Source: Flavobacteriia bacterium
Lineage (GTDB): Bacteria; Bacteroidota; Bacteroidia; Flavobacteriales_D; Crocinitomicaceae
Reading direction: 5' to 3'
Length of the DNA stretch: 14,173 nt
Assembly: GCA_009925805.1 (NCBI GenBank)
Contig: RFQF01000027.1
Span: 1 to 14,173 of the forward strand
The first letter of the stretch is position 1, and every line of letters starts with the position of its first letter. The position numbers were made by a program, and so were the translations under genes. Under the pieces are notes generated by a model, which saw only the letters and a program-made list of their open reading frames with translations, did no database searches and was not told the origin of the DNA. This document shows positions 1 to 6,373 of this stretch, piece by piece.

Positions 1-42
1 AAGGAAAGGAGCGAAACATAAAAAAGCAGCAAAAACCTTCAT
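1..42 (-). CDS. Possible start of a secreted-protein gene running off the left edge
   Basis: An ATG at position 42 on the minus strand opens 14 codons that stay open to the window edge and read MKVFAAFFMFRSFP. A lysine followed by a hydrophobic run is what the start of a signal peptide looks like, and the bases just before the ATG are A-rich, as is usual at Bacteroidota starts. Fourteen codons cannot establish a gene, and no clear promoter stands upstream on that strand. The rest of the protein lies outside the window. Confidence 0.25.
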   Translation of the reverse strand, partial: MKVFAAFLCFAPFL

Positions 43-137
43 ATTTTTGTTGAATTAAAATGGCTTAAAATTATCCTAAAGGTAAACAACTAAACCTATT
101 TATTTGTTTCTCCAATCTCATTAATGATCGAATCGGT

Positions 138-515
138 ATGAGAAATCCTTGGTTACCAATTATGTTGTTTTTTGCAACCCAAGCACTGTTATGGAGTTGC
201 AAACACGAAAAAGTGAAGAATCCTGTGATGACTCCTGTTCCTTGCGAGGTTCAGGACACCCTCACTTATCAAGGGCAGATTGCTCCTATTTTATCCCAAA
301 ATTGTTTTCCATGCCATGTTTATCCTGGATCCGGCGGGATTAATATTGATAATTTTACCGACGTTAAAGCGGTGGCGCTAAGCGGTATGTTGGTGCAATC
401 CATTATCCATGATACCACGTACGTTATTATGCCTCCACCACCCCAGAAATTGCTCGATTCCTGCGACGTTAAAAGGATAAAACGATGGATTCAAACGGGG
501 TGTAAAGAATTTTAA
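138..515 (+). CDS. Small c-type cytochrome-like lipoprotein
   Basis: This 125-residue protein is probably an envelope lipoprotein carrying one heme. The N-terminus is a short signal peptide with a lipobox ending LLWSC, so Cys21 would be the lipidated residue. A single covalent heme-binding motif, CFPCH, occupies residues 56-60, preceded by QIAPILSQN, as in the small cytochrome domains of many Bacteroidota and Planctomycetes. The MPPPP segment at 98-102 offers Met98 as a likely sixth heme ligand. The C-terminal LDSCDVKRIKRWIQTGC is the usual closing helix of this domain, with two extra cysteines (109, 122) that could form a disulfide. The electron partner is unknown. The gene converges on the ComM-type gene, and their stop codons overlap by 4 bp. 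There is no clear Shine-Dalgarno sequence. A five-codon reading frame starting at 124 ends in a TGA that overlaps this ATG. Family assignment is good; physiological role is inferred. Confidence 0.82.
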   Translation: MRNPWLPIMLFFATQALLWSCKHEKVKNPVMTPVPCEVQDTLTYQGQIAPILSQNCFPCHVYPGSGGINIDNFTDVKAVALSGMLVQSIIHDTTYVIMPPPPQKLLDSCDVKRIKRWIQTGCKEF

Positions 516-2047
516 TTACCCAATCGACTTTTATCCAAACTTCGGTATTGAATAGCCTCCGCCACGTGAGTCGCCTCGATCTTTTCCTGGGCAGCTAAAT
601 CAGCAATGGTCCGGGCAACCTTGAGTATTCGATCGTACGCACGCGCCGACAAGCCCAGATGTTCCATGGCTTGCTTTAGCAAATGGCGCGATCCTTCGTC
701 CAATGAACAGTGCTGTTCAATTTCCGTTCGACTCATCTGCGCATTATTGTGTGCCATAGATTGCCGATAACGCTCCTTTTGGATCGCACTAGCCTGTTCA
801 ACGCGTTCGCGAATGCAGGCACTCGATTCTTGCGGGATTTTTCCGGTTAACTCTTCATATTTCACAGGTTGTACCTCTATATGCATGTCAATACGATCGA
901 GCAAGGGGCCAGAAATCCGATTCAAATAACGATCTACCATTCCCGGACCACACGAACACCCTTTTTCAGGATGGTTGAGATAACCACAAGGACAAGGATT
1001 CATGGCTGCAATGAGCATAAAACCTGCAGGATATTCAATGCTGAATTTAGCCCGAGAAATGCTCACCGTTCGGTCTTCTAAGGGTTGACGCAATACTTCG
1101 AGTACCGTACGTTTGTATTCGGGGAGTTCGTCCAGGAACAAAACCCCATTGTGCGCAAGCGAAATTTCCCCCGGCTGAGGGTAACTGCCGCCGCCAATCA
1201 AGCCGATGTCCGATATCGTGTGGTGCGGTTTGCGGAAGGGCCGTTGACGAATCAAGCCTCCAGTATGCTTGATTTTGCCCGCTACGCTATGAATTTTTGT
1301 CGTCTCCAACGCTTCATCGATACTCATGGAAGGAAGCAGGGTCGGGAAGCGCTTAGCTAACATCGACTTTCCCGCACCGGGAGGGCCGATCAACAGCACA
1401 TTATGTCCCCCGGCAGCAGCAATTTCAAACGCCCGCTTTACTCCGTATTGACCTTTAACTTCTCGAAAATCTACCGGAATTTCAAAATGCGATTGTTCGT
1501 GGGCATCGAAAGCAGGGGTTTCGGAGGGTAAAAACGAAGCGTTTCCATTGAAAAAAGCAACAACTTCCCGCAAATTACTTAGACCATATACGGCCAAGCC
1601 CTCAATGACCGCTGCTTCAGAAGCGTTAGCGCTTGGAACAATAATTCCCGTAAATCCCTCTTCTCGGGCTTGAAGGGCAATGGCTAATATACCCCGCGTC
1701 GCTTGCAATGAGCCGTCCAAGGACAATTCGCCGACCACTAAATACTGGGATAAATTCTCCGACTTTAATTGATTACTGGCGGCAAGAATGCCTAAAGCAA
1801 TGGGTAAATCGAACACAGAACCTTCTTTTCGCAAATCTGCCGGCGCTAAGTTTACCGTGATTTCTTTTCCCGGAAAATGAAACCCTGTGTTTTTGAAACT
1901 TGCGCGAATCCGCTGCTGGCTTTCTTTGACCGCATTGTCGGGTAAGCCCACCAAATAAAAATTCAACCCGTTGTCGATGTTCACTTCTACGGTAATGGTG
2001 GTGGCAGTGATGCCGAAAACACTGCTGGAATATAATTTTACTAACAT
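512..2047 (-). CDS. comM: ComM/YifB-family Mg-chelatase-like AAA+ ATPase
   Basis: This 511-residue protein has the full length and layout of the ComM/YifB family. An N-terminal Lon-protease-like (ChlI) domain covers about residues 1-170, with the family signatures YLVGLPDNAVKES and FPGKEITVNLAPADLRKEG. An Mg-chelatase-type AAA+ module follows: Walker A GPPGAGKS at 221-228, Walker B GVLFLDELPE at 301-310, the NPCPCGY loop at 350-356 with further cysteines at 364 and 366, and a sensor-2 helix with LSARAYDRILKVART at 466-480. In Vibrio and Haemophilus ComM is a hexameric helicase that promotes branch migration during integration of transformed DNA; the family is also present in bacteria not known to be competent, so a general recombination role is possible here. 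It stands alone on the minus strand. No good promoter could be placed in the 75 bp upstream. All catalytic motifs are intact. Confidence 0.95.
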   Translation of the reverse strand: MLVKLYSSSVFGITATTITVEVNIDNGLNFYLVGLPDNAVKESQQRIRASFKNTGFHFPGKEITVNLAPADLRKEGSVFDLPIALGILAASNQLKSENLSQYLVVGELSLDGSLQATRGILAIALQAREEGFTGIIVPSANASEAAVIEGLAVYGLSNLREVVAFFNGNASFLPSETPAFDAHEQSHFEIPVDFREVKGQYGVKRAFEIAAAGGHNVLLIGPPGAGKSMLAKRFPTLLPSMSIDEALETTKIHSVAGKIKHTGGLIRQRPFRKPHHTISDIGLIGGGSYPQPGEISLAHNGVLFLDELPEYKRTVLEVLRQPLEDRTVSISRAKFSIEYPAGFMLIAAMNPCPCGYLNHPEKGCSCGPGMVDRYLNRISGPLLDRIDMHIEVQPVKYEELTGKIPQESSACIRERVEQASAIQKERYRQSMAHNNAQMSRTEIEQHCSLDEGSRHLLKQAMEHLGLSARAYDRILKVARTIADLAAQEKIEATHVAEAIQYRSLDKSRLGN

Positions 2048-2122
2048 AAGATCTGAGTTTATAGTTTTCTATTTAAGTTAGTCACAATTTTTTTACCTTT
2101 CATTCCTTTAACATTTTTAACA

Positions 2123-2473
2123 TTGCTACCTTCCACTTTTACCTCCTTGGTTCCTGACCGAAATTGGAATTTCCAACTTACCGAACAAGCCTTGTTAGCT
2201 GAACTTTGGGTACAGGTTGAACGCGACATCCAAGGGGTAGGGTTGAATATAACGAAACCAGCTTCTTTGGAATTATTCCGTCAAGCAGAAACGTTAGTTC
2301 ATTTTCTGCATCAACTTACCCCCTCACAGTTAACGGCATGGTTATATCGAATGGATTTTCCCGAAAGCAGGAATGAACCTCAAGCTACGGTTTACGAGTC
2401 CAAAGAATCCTTAGCATGGTTGATTTTAAGGCGTGAAGCATGGAAAGTATGCCTTCGGTTAAGTTACGCTTAA
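2123..2473 (+). CDS. Unrecognised 116-aa protein upstream of prfA
   Basis: I do not recognise this family. The predicted product is about 116 residues, soluble, with no signal peptide or membrane segment, and looks mainly helical: amphipathic stretches at LTEQALLAELWVQVERDIQ, LELFRQAETLVHFLHQLT and SLAWLILRREAWKVCLRL. The frame is open back to 2057 but holds no ATG or GTG before residue 76, so the likely start is TTG at 2123 (ATT at 2102 is the other option). The imperfect match TACCTTTC at 2094-2101 might be a -7 promoter box. The gene lies 44 bp before prfA on the same strand, but prfA has its own -7-like element in that gap. Codon use resembles the neighbours, which argues for a real gene. 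It may be a small conserved Bacteroidota protein, but that would need a homology search to establish. Confidence 0.6.
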   Translation: MLPSTFTSLVPDRNWNFQLTEQALLAELWVQVERDIQGVGLNITKPASLELFRQAETLVHFLHQLTPSQLTAWLYRMDFPESRNEPQATVYESKESLAWLILRREAWKVCLRLSYA

Positions 2474-2493
2474 GGCCTAACGGTTAAATTAGC

Positions 2494-2501
2494 TATCTTT
2501 G
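2494..2501 (+). promoter_or_regulatory. Probable -7 element of the prfA promoter
   Basis: TATCTTTG matches the Bacteroidota -7 consensus TAnnTTTG at every fixed position and ends 16 bp before the prfA ATG. Transcription would start a few bases downstream, giving a leader of only about ten bases. No TTG lies at the expected -33 distance, so the upstream half is weak. It would let prfA-pyrF be expressed independently of the gene before it. Confidence 0.55.
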
Positions 2502-2517
2502 CGAGCACTTTTCATCT

Positions 2518-3597
2518 ATGAGCGATTTACGTTCCAAACTCGAAGCAATTCACTACCGATTCATTGAAGTTGGTAAAATGATAACGGACCCCGACATTAT
2601 CTCGGACATGGATCGTTTTGTAAAATTGAGTCGTGAATACCGTGAATTGGAGGAATTAAACGTGTATTTTCTCAAGTACTCCAATTTGCTCGCAAACCTG
2701 GCATCCAGCAAAGAACTGCTTGAATTGGAAACCGATCCCGACATGCGTTTGATGGCCAAAGAGGAAATAGAAACTTTGGAGCAAGAACGCCCCCAATTGG
2801 AAGAGGAAATCAAATTTATGCTCATTCCAAAAGATCCGGAAGACGACAAAAATGCCATTGTGGAACTCCGTGCGGGAACGGGAGGCGATGAAGCATGCAT
2901 TTTTGTGGAAGATGTTTTTCGCATGTATACCATGTACTTCAAAAATGCGGGATGGCAGGTGGAGGTGGTTAATTCTTCGGAAGGAACGGTCAAAGGGTTC
3001 AAAGAAATTTCGCTTCAAGTTACTGGCGCAGGAATTTATGGCGCCCTTAAATTCGAATCGGGGGTGCACCGCGTACAACGCGTTCCTGAGACGGAATCGC
3101 AAGGAAGAGTGCATACTTCGGCCATTACCGTTGCGGTGCTTCCCGAAGCAGAGGAAGTAGATTTTAAGCTGGACATGAACGATGTGCGCAAAGATACCTT
3201 CCGCGCCTCAGGGGCTGGAGGACAGCACATCAACAAAACAGAATCTGCCATACGCTTAACGCATATTCCAACGGGCGTGGTCGTGGAATGCCAGGACGGT
3301 CGTTCCCAACATAAAAATTTAGAGCAGGCAATTTCCGTACTGCGGTCTCGTTTGTATCAAGCAGAATTGGATCGCGTGCACAACGAGCGCGCTGCACAGA
3401 GGAAAACCTTGGTTTCCACGGGGGATCGATCCGCCAAAATTCGAACCTACAATTATCCTCAGGGAAGAATCACGGACCACCGCATCAACAAAACACTTTA
3501 CAACTTAGCATCGTTCATGAACGGCGATATTCAGGAAATGATTGATGCCTTAAGAATGGCTGAAAACGCGGAGAAACTTAAGGGAGAAGAAGCATGA
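2518..3597 (+). CDS. prfA: Peptide chain release factor 1 (RF1)
   Basis: RF1 recognises UAA and UAG in the ribosomal A site and triggers hydrolysis of peptidyl-tRNA. The 359-residue length is typical. The anticodon-like tripeptide of the RF1 type is PET at 190-192 (within RVPETESQGRVHTSA), which separates it from RF2 with its SPF. The catalytic GGQ is at 234-236 in RASGAGGQHINKTESAIR; its Gln is the usual methylation target of PrmC. The N-terminal helical domain spans about residues 1-105. The start ATG at 2518 gives the expected N-terminus (SKLEAIHYRFIEVGKMI). The stop overlaps the pyrF start as ATGA, so the two genes are translationally coupled. Nothing in the sequence departs from a functional RF1. 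Confidence 0.98.
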   Translation: MSDLRSKLEAIHYRFIEVGKMITDPDIISDMDRFVKLSREYRELEELNVYFLKYSNLLANLASSKELLELETDPDMRLMAKEEIETLEQERPQLEEEIKFMLIPKDPEDDKNAIVELRAGTGGDEACIFVEDVFRMYTMYFKNAGWQVEVVNSSEGTVKGFKEISLQVTGAGIYGALKFESGVHRVQRVPETESQGRVHTSAITVAVLPEAEEVDFKLDMNDVRKDTFRASGAGGQHINKTESAIRLTHIPTGVVVECQDGRSQHKNLEQAISVLRSRLYQAELDRVHNERAAQRKTLVSTGDRSAKIRTYNYPQGRITDHRINKTLYNLASFMNGDIQEMIDALRMAENAEKLKGEEA

Positions 3598-4412
3598 CAC
3601 GGCAGGAACTGATCCACGAAATCCGTCGCAAACAATCCTTCTTATGCATAGGATTAGATCCCGAATTGGAAAAAATCCCGGAGCATTTAAAGTCCTTGGA
3701 AGATCCCCTCTTTGAATTCAACAAACGCATCATTGATGCCACCTCGGACATCGCTGTTGCCTACAAACCGAATACGGCCTTTTACGAAGTACTCGGAGCG
3801 AAAGGATGGGAAAGCTTGGAGAAAACCATTCGCTATATTCCGAAGAACTGTTTCATTATAGCGGATGCTAAAAGAGGAGATATTGGCAATACCGCAACCG
3901 CCTATGCAACAGCTTTTTTTGAGTCCTTGCCTTGCGATGCGGTTACGGTTGCCCCCTACATGGGGCAAGACAGCGTTCAACCCTTTCTGGCATTCCCTGG
4001 AAAATGGGCCATAGTGCTGGGTTTAACTTCCAACAAAGGAGCCCATGATTTTCAATATCTATCCGATGTTTCAGGAAAAACGCTTTTTGCTCAGGTGATG
4101 GCTAAAGTGGCTACTTGGGGAACTACCGAAAACCTCATGTTTGTGGTGGGAGCCACACAATCAGAACAGCTTTTGAAAATTCGTTCGATTATACCCGATC
4201 ACTTTTTATTGGTTCCAGGAATAGGTGCACAGGGGGGATCTTTGGACCAGGTGGTTAACGCGGGTATGACTAAATCATGCGGTTTGCTAGTAAATGCCTC
4301 CCGATCCATTATTTATGCAGGAAAAGGATTGGATTTTGAAGCGGCCGCAAAAAAAGAAGCGCTGAAACTGCAATCCGAAATGGCCTTGCACCTTCAGCGC
4401 TTTATGCAATGA
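3594..4412 (+). CDS. pyrF: Orotidine 5'-phosphate decarboxylase
   Basis: PyrF converts orotidine 5'-monophosphate to UMP and CO2, the last step of de novo UMP synthesis, in the cytoplasm. At 272 residues it belongs to the longer decarboxylase subfamily found in Bacteroidota, mycobacteria and some others. The active-site signature DAKRGDI covers 91-97, with Asp91, Lys93 and Asp96 as catalytic residues. The phosphate-binding loop LVPGIGAQGG is at 206-215, and NASRSIIYA at 234-242 supplies the phosphate-contacting Arg237. The ATG lies inside the end of prfA (ATGA overlap), with AGGGAGAAG just upstream, one of the few Shine-Dalgarno-like sequences in the window. The DNA for the last 22 codons also encodes, on the opposite strand, a terminator hairpin for the facing lipoprotein gene. 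The two genes converge with an 11-bp gap. Confidence 0.97.
   Translation: MTRQELIHEIRRKQSFLCIGLDPELEKIPEHLKSLEDPLFEFNKRIIDATSDIAVAYKPNTAFYEVLGAKGWESLEKTIRYIPKNCFIIADAKRGDIGNTATAYATAFFESLPCDAVTVAPYMGQDSVQPFLAFPGKWAIVLGLTSNKGAHDFQYLSDVSGKTLFAQVMAKVATWGTTENLMFVVGATQSEQLLKIRSIIPDHFLLVPGIGAQGGSLDQVVNAGMTKSCGLLVNASRSIIYAGKGLDFEAAAKKEALKLQSEMALHLQRFMQ
4349..4402 (-). terminator. Intrinsic terminator of the small lipoprotein gene, inside the pyrF coding end
   Basis: AAGCGCTGAA (4357-4366) pairs perfectly with TTCAGCGCTT (4393-4402). Inside this, after a 2x2 mismatch, TGCAA (4369-4373) pairs with TTGCA (4386-4390), closing a 12-base loop. Read on the minus strand, the stem is followed by C and then seven T (4355-4349), the classic form of a Rho-independent terminator. 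It begins 22 bp after the stop codon of the minus-strand lipoprotein. On the plus strand no comparable T-run follows, so it should act mainly for the minus-strand transcript. Confidence 0.75.
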
Positions 4413-4423
4413 GGTTTTATGGA

Positions 4424-4570
4424 TTATTTTCCAGCTAAGTCGTTGGAACGAACTTCGGTCTTGGTGGAACCGTAAGCATCGCAACCCGCTTTTCTAGAGG
4501 CGCCACAAGCGCTTAATACCACAGTAGCAACTACTGCAATTACAATTAAAAGATTTACCTTCGTTTTCAT
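4424..4570 (-). CDS. 48-aa small lipoprotein
   Basis: The ATG at 4570 opens a 48-codon gene. The product starts MKTKVNLLIVIAVVATVVLS followed by ACGASRKAG: a basic N-terminus, a hydrophobic core and a lipobox LSAC with Cys22 as the lipidation site. The mature peptide would be only 27 residues, with a second cysteine in GCDAYGS and a polar tail RSNDLAGK. Short lipoproteins with a Cys-x-AYG-like segment occur in Bacteroidota as far as I recall, but no function is known to me. The gene is supported by a consensus-like promoter at 4620-4647 and an intrinsic terminator at 4349-4402, so it looks like a one-gene transcription unit. It is transcribed towards pyrF and divergently from the Omp85 gene. 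Its size makes it easy for automatic annotation to miss. Confidence 0.8.
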   Translation of the reverse strand: MKTKVNLLIVIAVVATVVLSACGASRKAGCDAYGSTKTEVRSNDLAGK

Positions 4571-4619
4571 AGTGTTGTTTGTTTAGTGTTTGTGTGACTC
4601 CTAACGGATGTTGACTAGA

Positions 4620-4647
4620 CAAAGTTACAATTTTTGTTAAGAAGCAA
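4620..4647 (-). promoter_or_regulatory. Promoter of the small lipoprotein gene
   Basis: Read on the minus strand, TTG (4647-4645), a 17-base spacer and TAACTTTG (4627-4620) match the Bacteroidota promoter TTG-N(17-23)-TAnnTTTG at every fixed position. Transcription should start a few bases beyond, leaving a leader of roughly 45 bases before the ATG at 4570. This is the best promoter match in the window. Confidence 0.75.
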
Positions 4648-4690
4648 CGTACAAAGTGAAAATTTAATAATCAATTAAAGCAAATCACGG

Positions 4691-6370
4691 ATGTTGAAAT
4701 ACGCATTTTCCCTCATTTTGTGCGCTTCCACTATCCTAGCTTCAGGTCAAAAACGAACCGTTAGCTTTTCCTTTGATTCCGCCCCTGATTTACCTAAATA
4801 TTTTTATAAAAAGCACCTGGTAAATAGCCCAGAACTGTGGTCGGTGGAACGACAAAAAGCCCTTTTGCTGTTAGCCGCTGAGGGGTATTTTACTGCGCAA
4901 ATTCAAGATAGTCTTGCAGCGAATAGCACGATGGCTAAGGGGATTCTGGGGCAAAAGTATGAAGGAATAAGCGTTTATTTTGCTGAAACGCTGCGGCCGC
5001 TCTTAGGTGGACTATCGAACGATGGGAAAATAACCTATAAAAATCCGGTGGATTACGCGAATTCCATGAAAACCCTTATCGCTCAATTTCATAATAATGG
5101 CTACCCCTTTGCCTCGTTTCAGTTCGAGCGGCTCGAACTGGAGGAAAAGATGCTCACCTTATCTGTTTCAGTGGATAAGGGCCCCTACACCGTTTGGAAG
5201 GAGGTTATCCTTAAAGGGGATTCTTCCCTATCTACTAAAACGCTTGTTCGCATGCTGGATCTGCCCATAGACAGTCCTTTTTCCTTGGAAAAACTCAAGG
5301 AAGTGGAGGTAAAACTCAACCAACAATCGTTCATAGAAATACTTAAACCGGCGGAAATTGCTTTTGAGCAAGGTGAAGCTACCCTCTTCGTTTATTTAAA
5401 ATCGAGTAAAAGTTCGAGTTTCAGCGGAGCTCTTGGATTGCAACCCGACCCAATAAGTCAGAAGGTGGGTCTTACTGGAGATTTACAGCTTCGATTAATG
5501 AATGCGCTCCACCGCGCTGAACAATTCGAGTTCAATTGGCGAAGTATTAAACCGGCCACGCAATCACTCAACCTCCGATTTTCCTATCCGTACTTATTCA
5601 ATACCCTCCTTGGAGCGGATTTAACCTTCCAACTCTATAAAAGAGATTCCACTTTTCTGGAAATGAAAACGCGGGTAGGGGTGCAATATCCTTTCGCCTC
5701 CCATTGGTTAGCCAAGGCCATGTATTCGTTTTCTGGAAATAACCGCTTGTACGCAGCAGCTTCGAATAGTCAATTTCCTAAAGTTGCCTCACTTCGAAAT
5801 TCCATGTATGGATTAGGGCTTTCGTATCGAAAACTGGACTATCTTCCAAATCCACGTAAAGGCTTTATTTTTACCTGGGAGGGTTTTGTTGGGCAACGCA
5901 AAGTGTTAAGCGATTCCAATGCCTTGAGCACCACAGCGAAAGCGACCTGCTCCCTGGAACACTTTCTTCCGTTAAGTAGACGTTGGGTTTTTCATTATAA
6001 GCTTGCGTTCGACACCTATTATGCACCAACTATTTATTCCAACGAGTGTTTTCGTTTTGGGGGCCTCGCCACCCAGCGGGGATTCAACGAGGAAAATTTT
6101 CTAAGCACCACGAAAGCTACAAGCCAGCTTGAACTTCGATACTTGCTCGATCGAAACTCTTGCGTATTTGTATTCTACGATCAATCGATGTATGAAAATA
6201 CCGGAGGAACTAACTATGCTCAGGACCGTCCTTTCGGCTTCGGCATTGGAACCAATCTCAGCTCGAAAGCCGGGATTTTTTCCTTGGTTTATGGCCTTGG
6301 AATAGAACAACACAACCCAATCGACCTTCGGTCTGGTAAAATTCACTTCGGATATATTGCCTATTTTTAA
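4691..6370 (+). CDS. Omp85-superfamily (BamA/TamA-like) outer-membrane protein
   Basis: The 559-residue product has a signal peptide (about residues 1-19, ending ASG), a periplasmic part to about residue 238, and a C-terminal beta-barrel to the final aromatic residue (HFGYIAYF). The periplasmic part contains POTRA-like segments. The clearest is about 166-236, with the beta-alpha-alpha-beta pattern WKEVILKGDSSLSTKTLVR then FIEILKPAEIAF. The barrel carries the superfamily hallmark, the lid-loop RGF motif, at 463-465 in GGLATQRGFNEENF. It is shorter than BamA (usually five POTRAs and about 800 residues), so it is not the essential BamA; a TamA-like or specialised assembly or secretion role is more likely. 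The stop lies 3 bp before a glycosyltransferase gene, so the three genes to 8670 probably form an operon, suggesting but not proving an envelope-glycan connection. No clear promoter could be placed in the 120 bp before it. Confidence 0.85.
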   Translation: MLKYAFSLILCASTILASGQKRTVSFSFDSAPDLPKYFYKKHLVNSPELWSVERQKALLLLAAEGYFTAQIQDSLAANSTMAKGILGQKYEGISVYFAETLRPLLGGLSNDGKITYKNPVDYANSMKTLIAQFHNNGYPFASFQFERLELEEKMLTLSVSVDKGPYTVWKEVILKGDSSLSTKTLVRMLDLPIDSPFSLEKLKEVEVKLNQQSFIEILKPAEIAFEQGEATLFVYLKSSKSSSFSGALGLQPDPISQKVGLTGDLQLRLMNALHRAEQFEFNWRSIKPATQSLNLRFSYPYLFNTLLGADLTFQLYKRDSTFLEMKTRVGVQYPFASHWLAKAMYSFSGNNRLYAAASNSQFPKVASLRNSMYGLGLSYRKLDYLPNPRKGFIFTWEGFVGQRKVLSDSNALSTTAKATCSLEHFLPLSRRWVFHYKLAFDTYYAPTIYSNECFRFGGLATQRGFNEENFLSTTKATSQLELRYLLDRNSCVFVFYDQSMYENTGGTNYAQDRPFGFGIGTNLSSKAGIFSLVYGLGIEQHNPIDLRSGKIHFGYIAYF

Positions 6371-6373
6371 CGT

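Noticed and set aside
869..1360. Plus-strand frames of 70 and 91 codons inside the ComM-type gene
   Set aside because: They are antisense to the core AAA+ motifs and show no family resemblance or start signals.
2553..3160. Several long frames on both strands overlapping prfA
   Set aside because: They lie in other frames of a perfectly conserved RF1 gene, have odd Ser/Phe/Arg-rich composition and no recognisable motif; they are by-products of prfA codon use.
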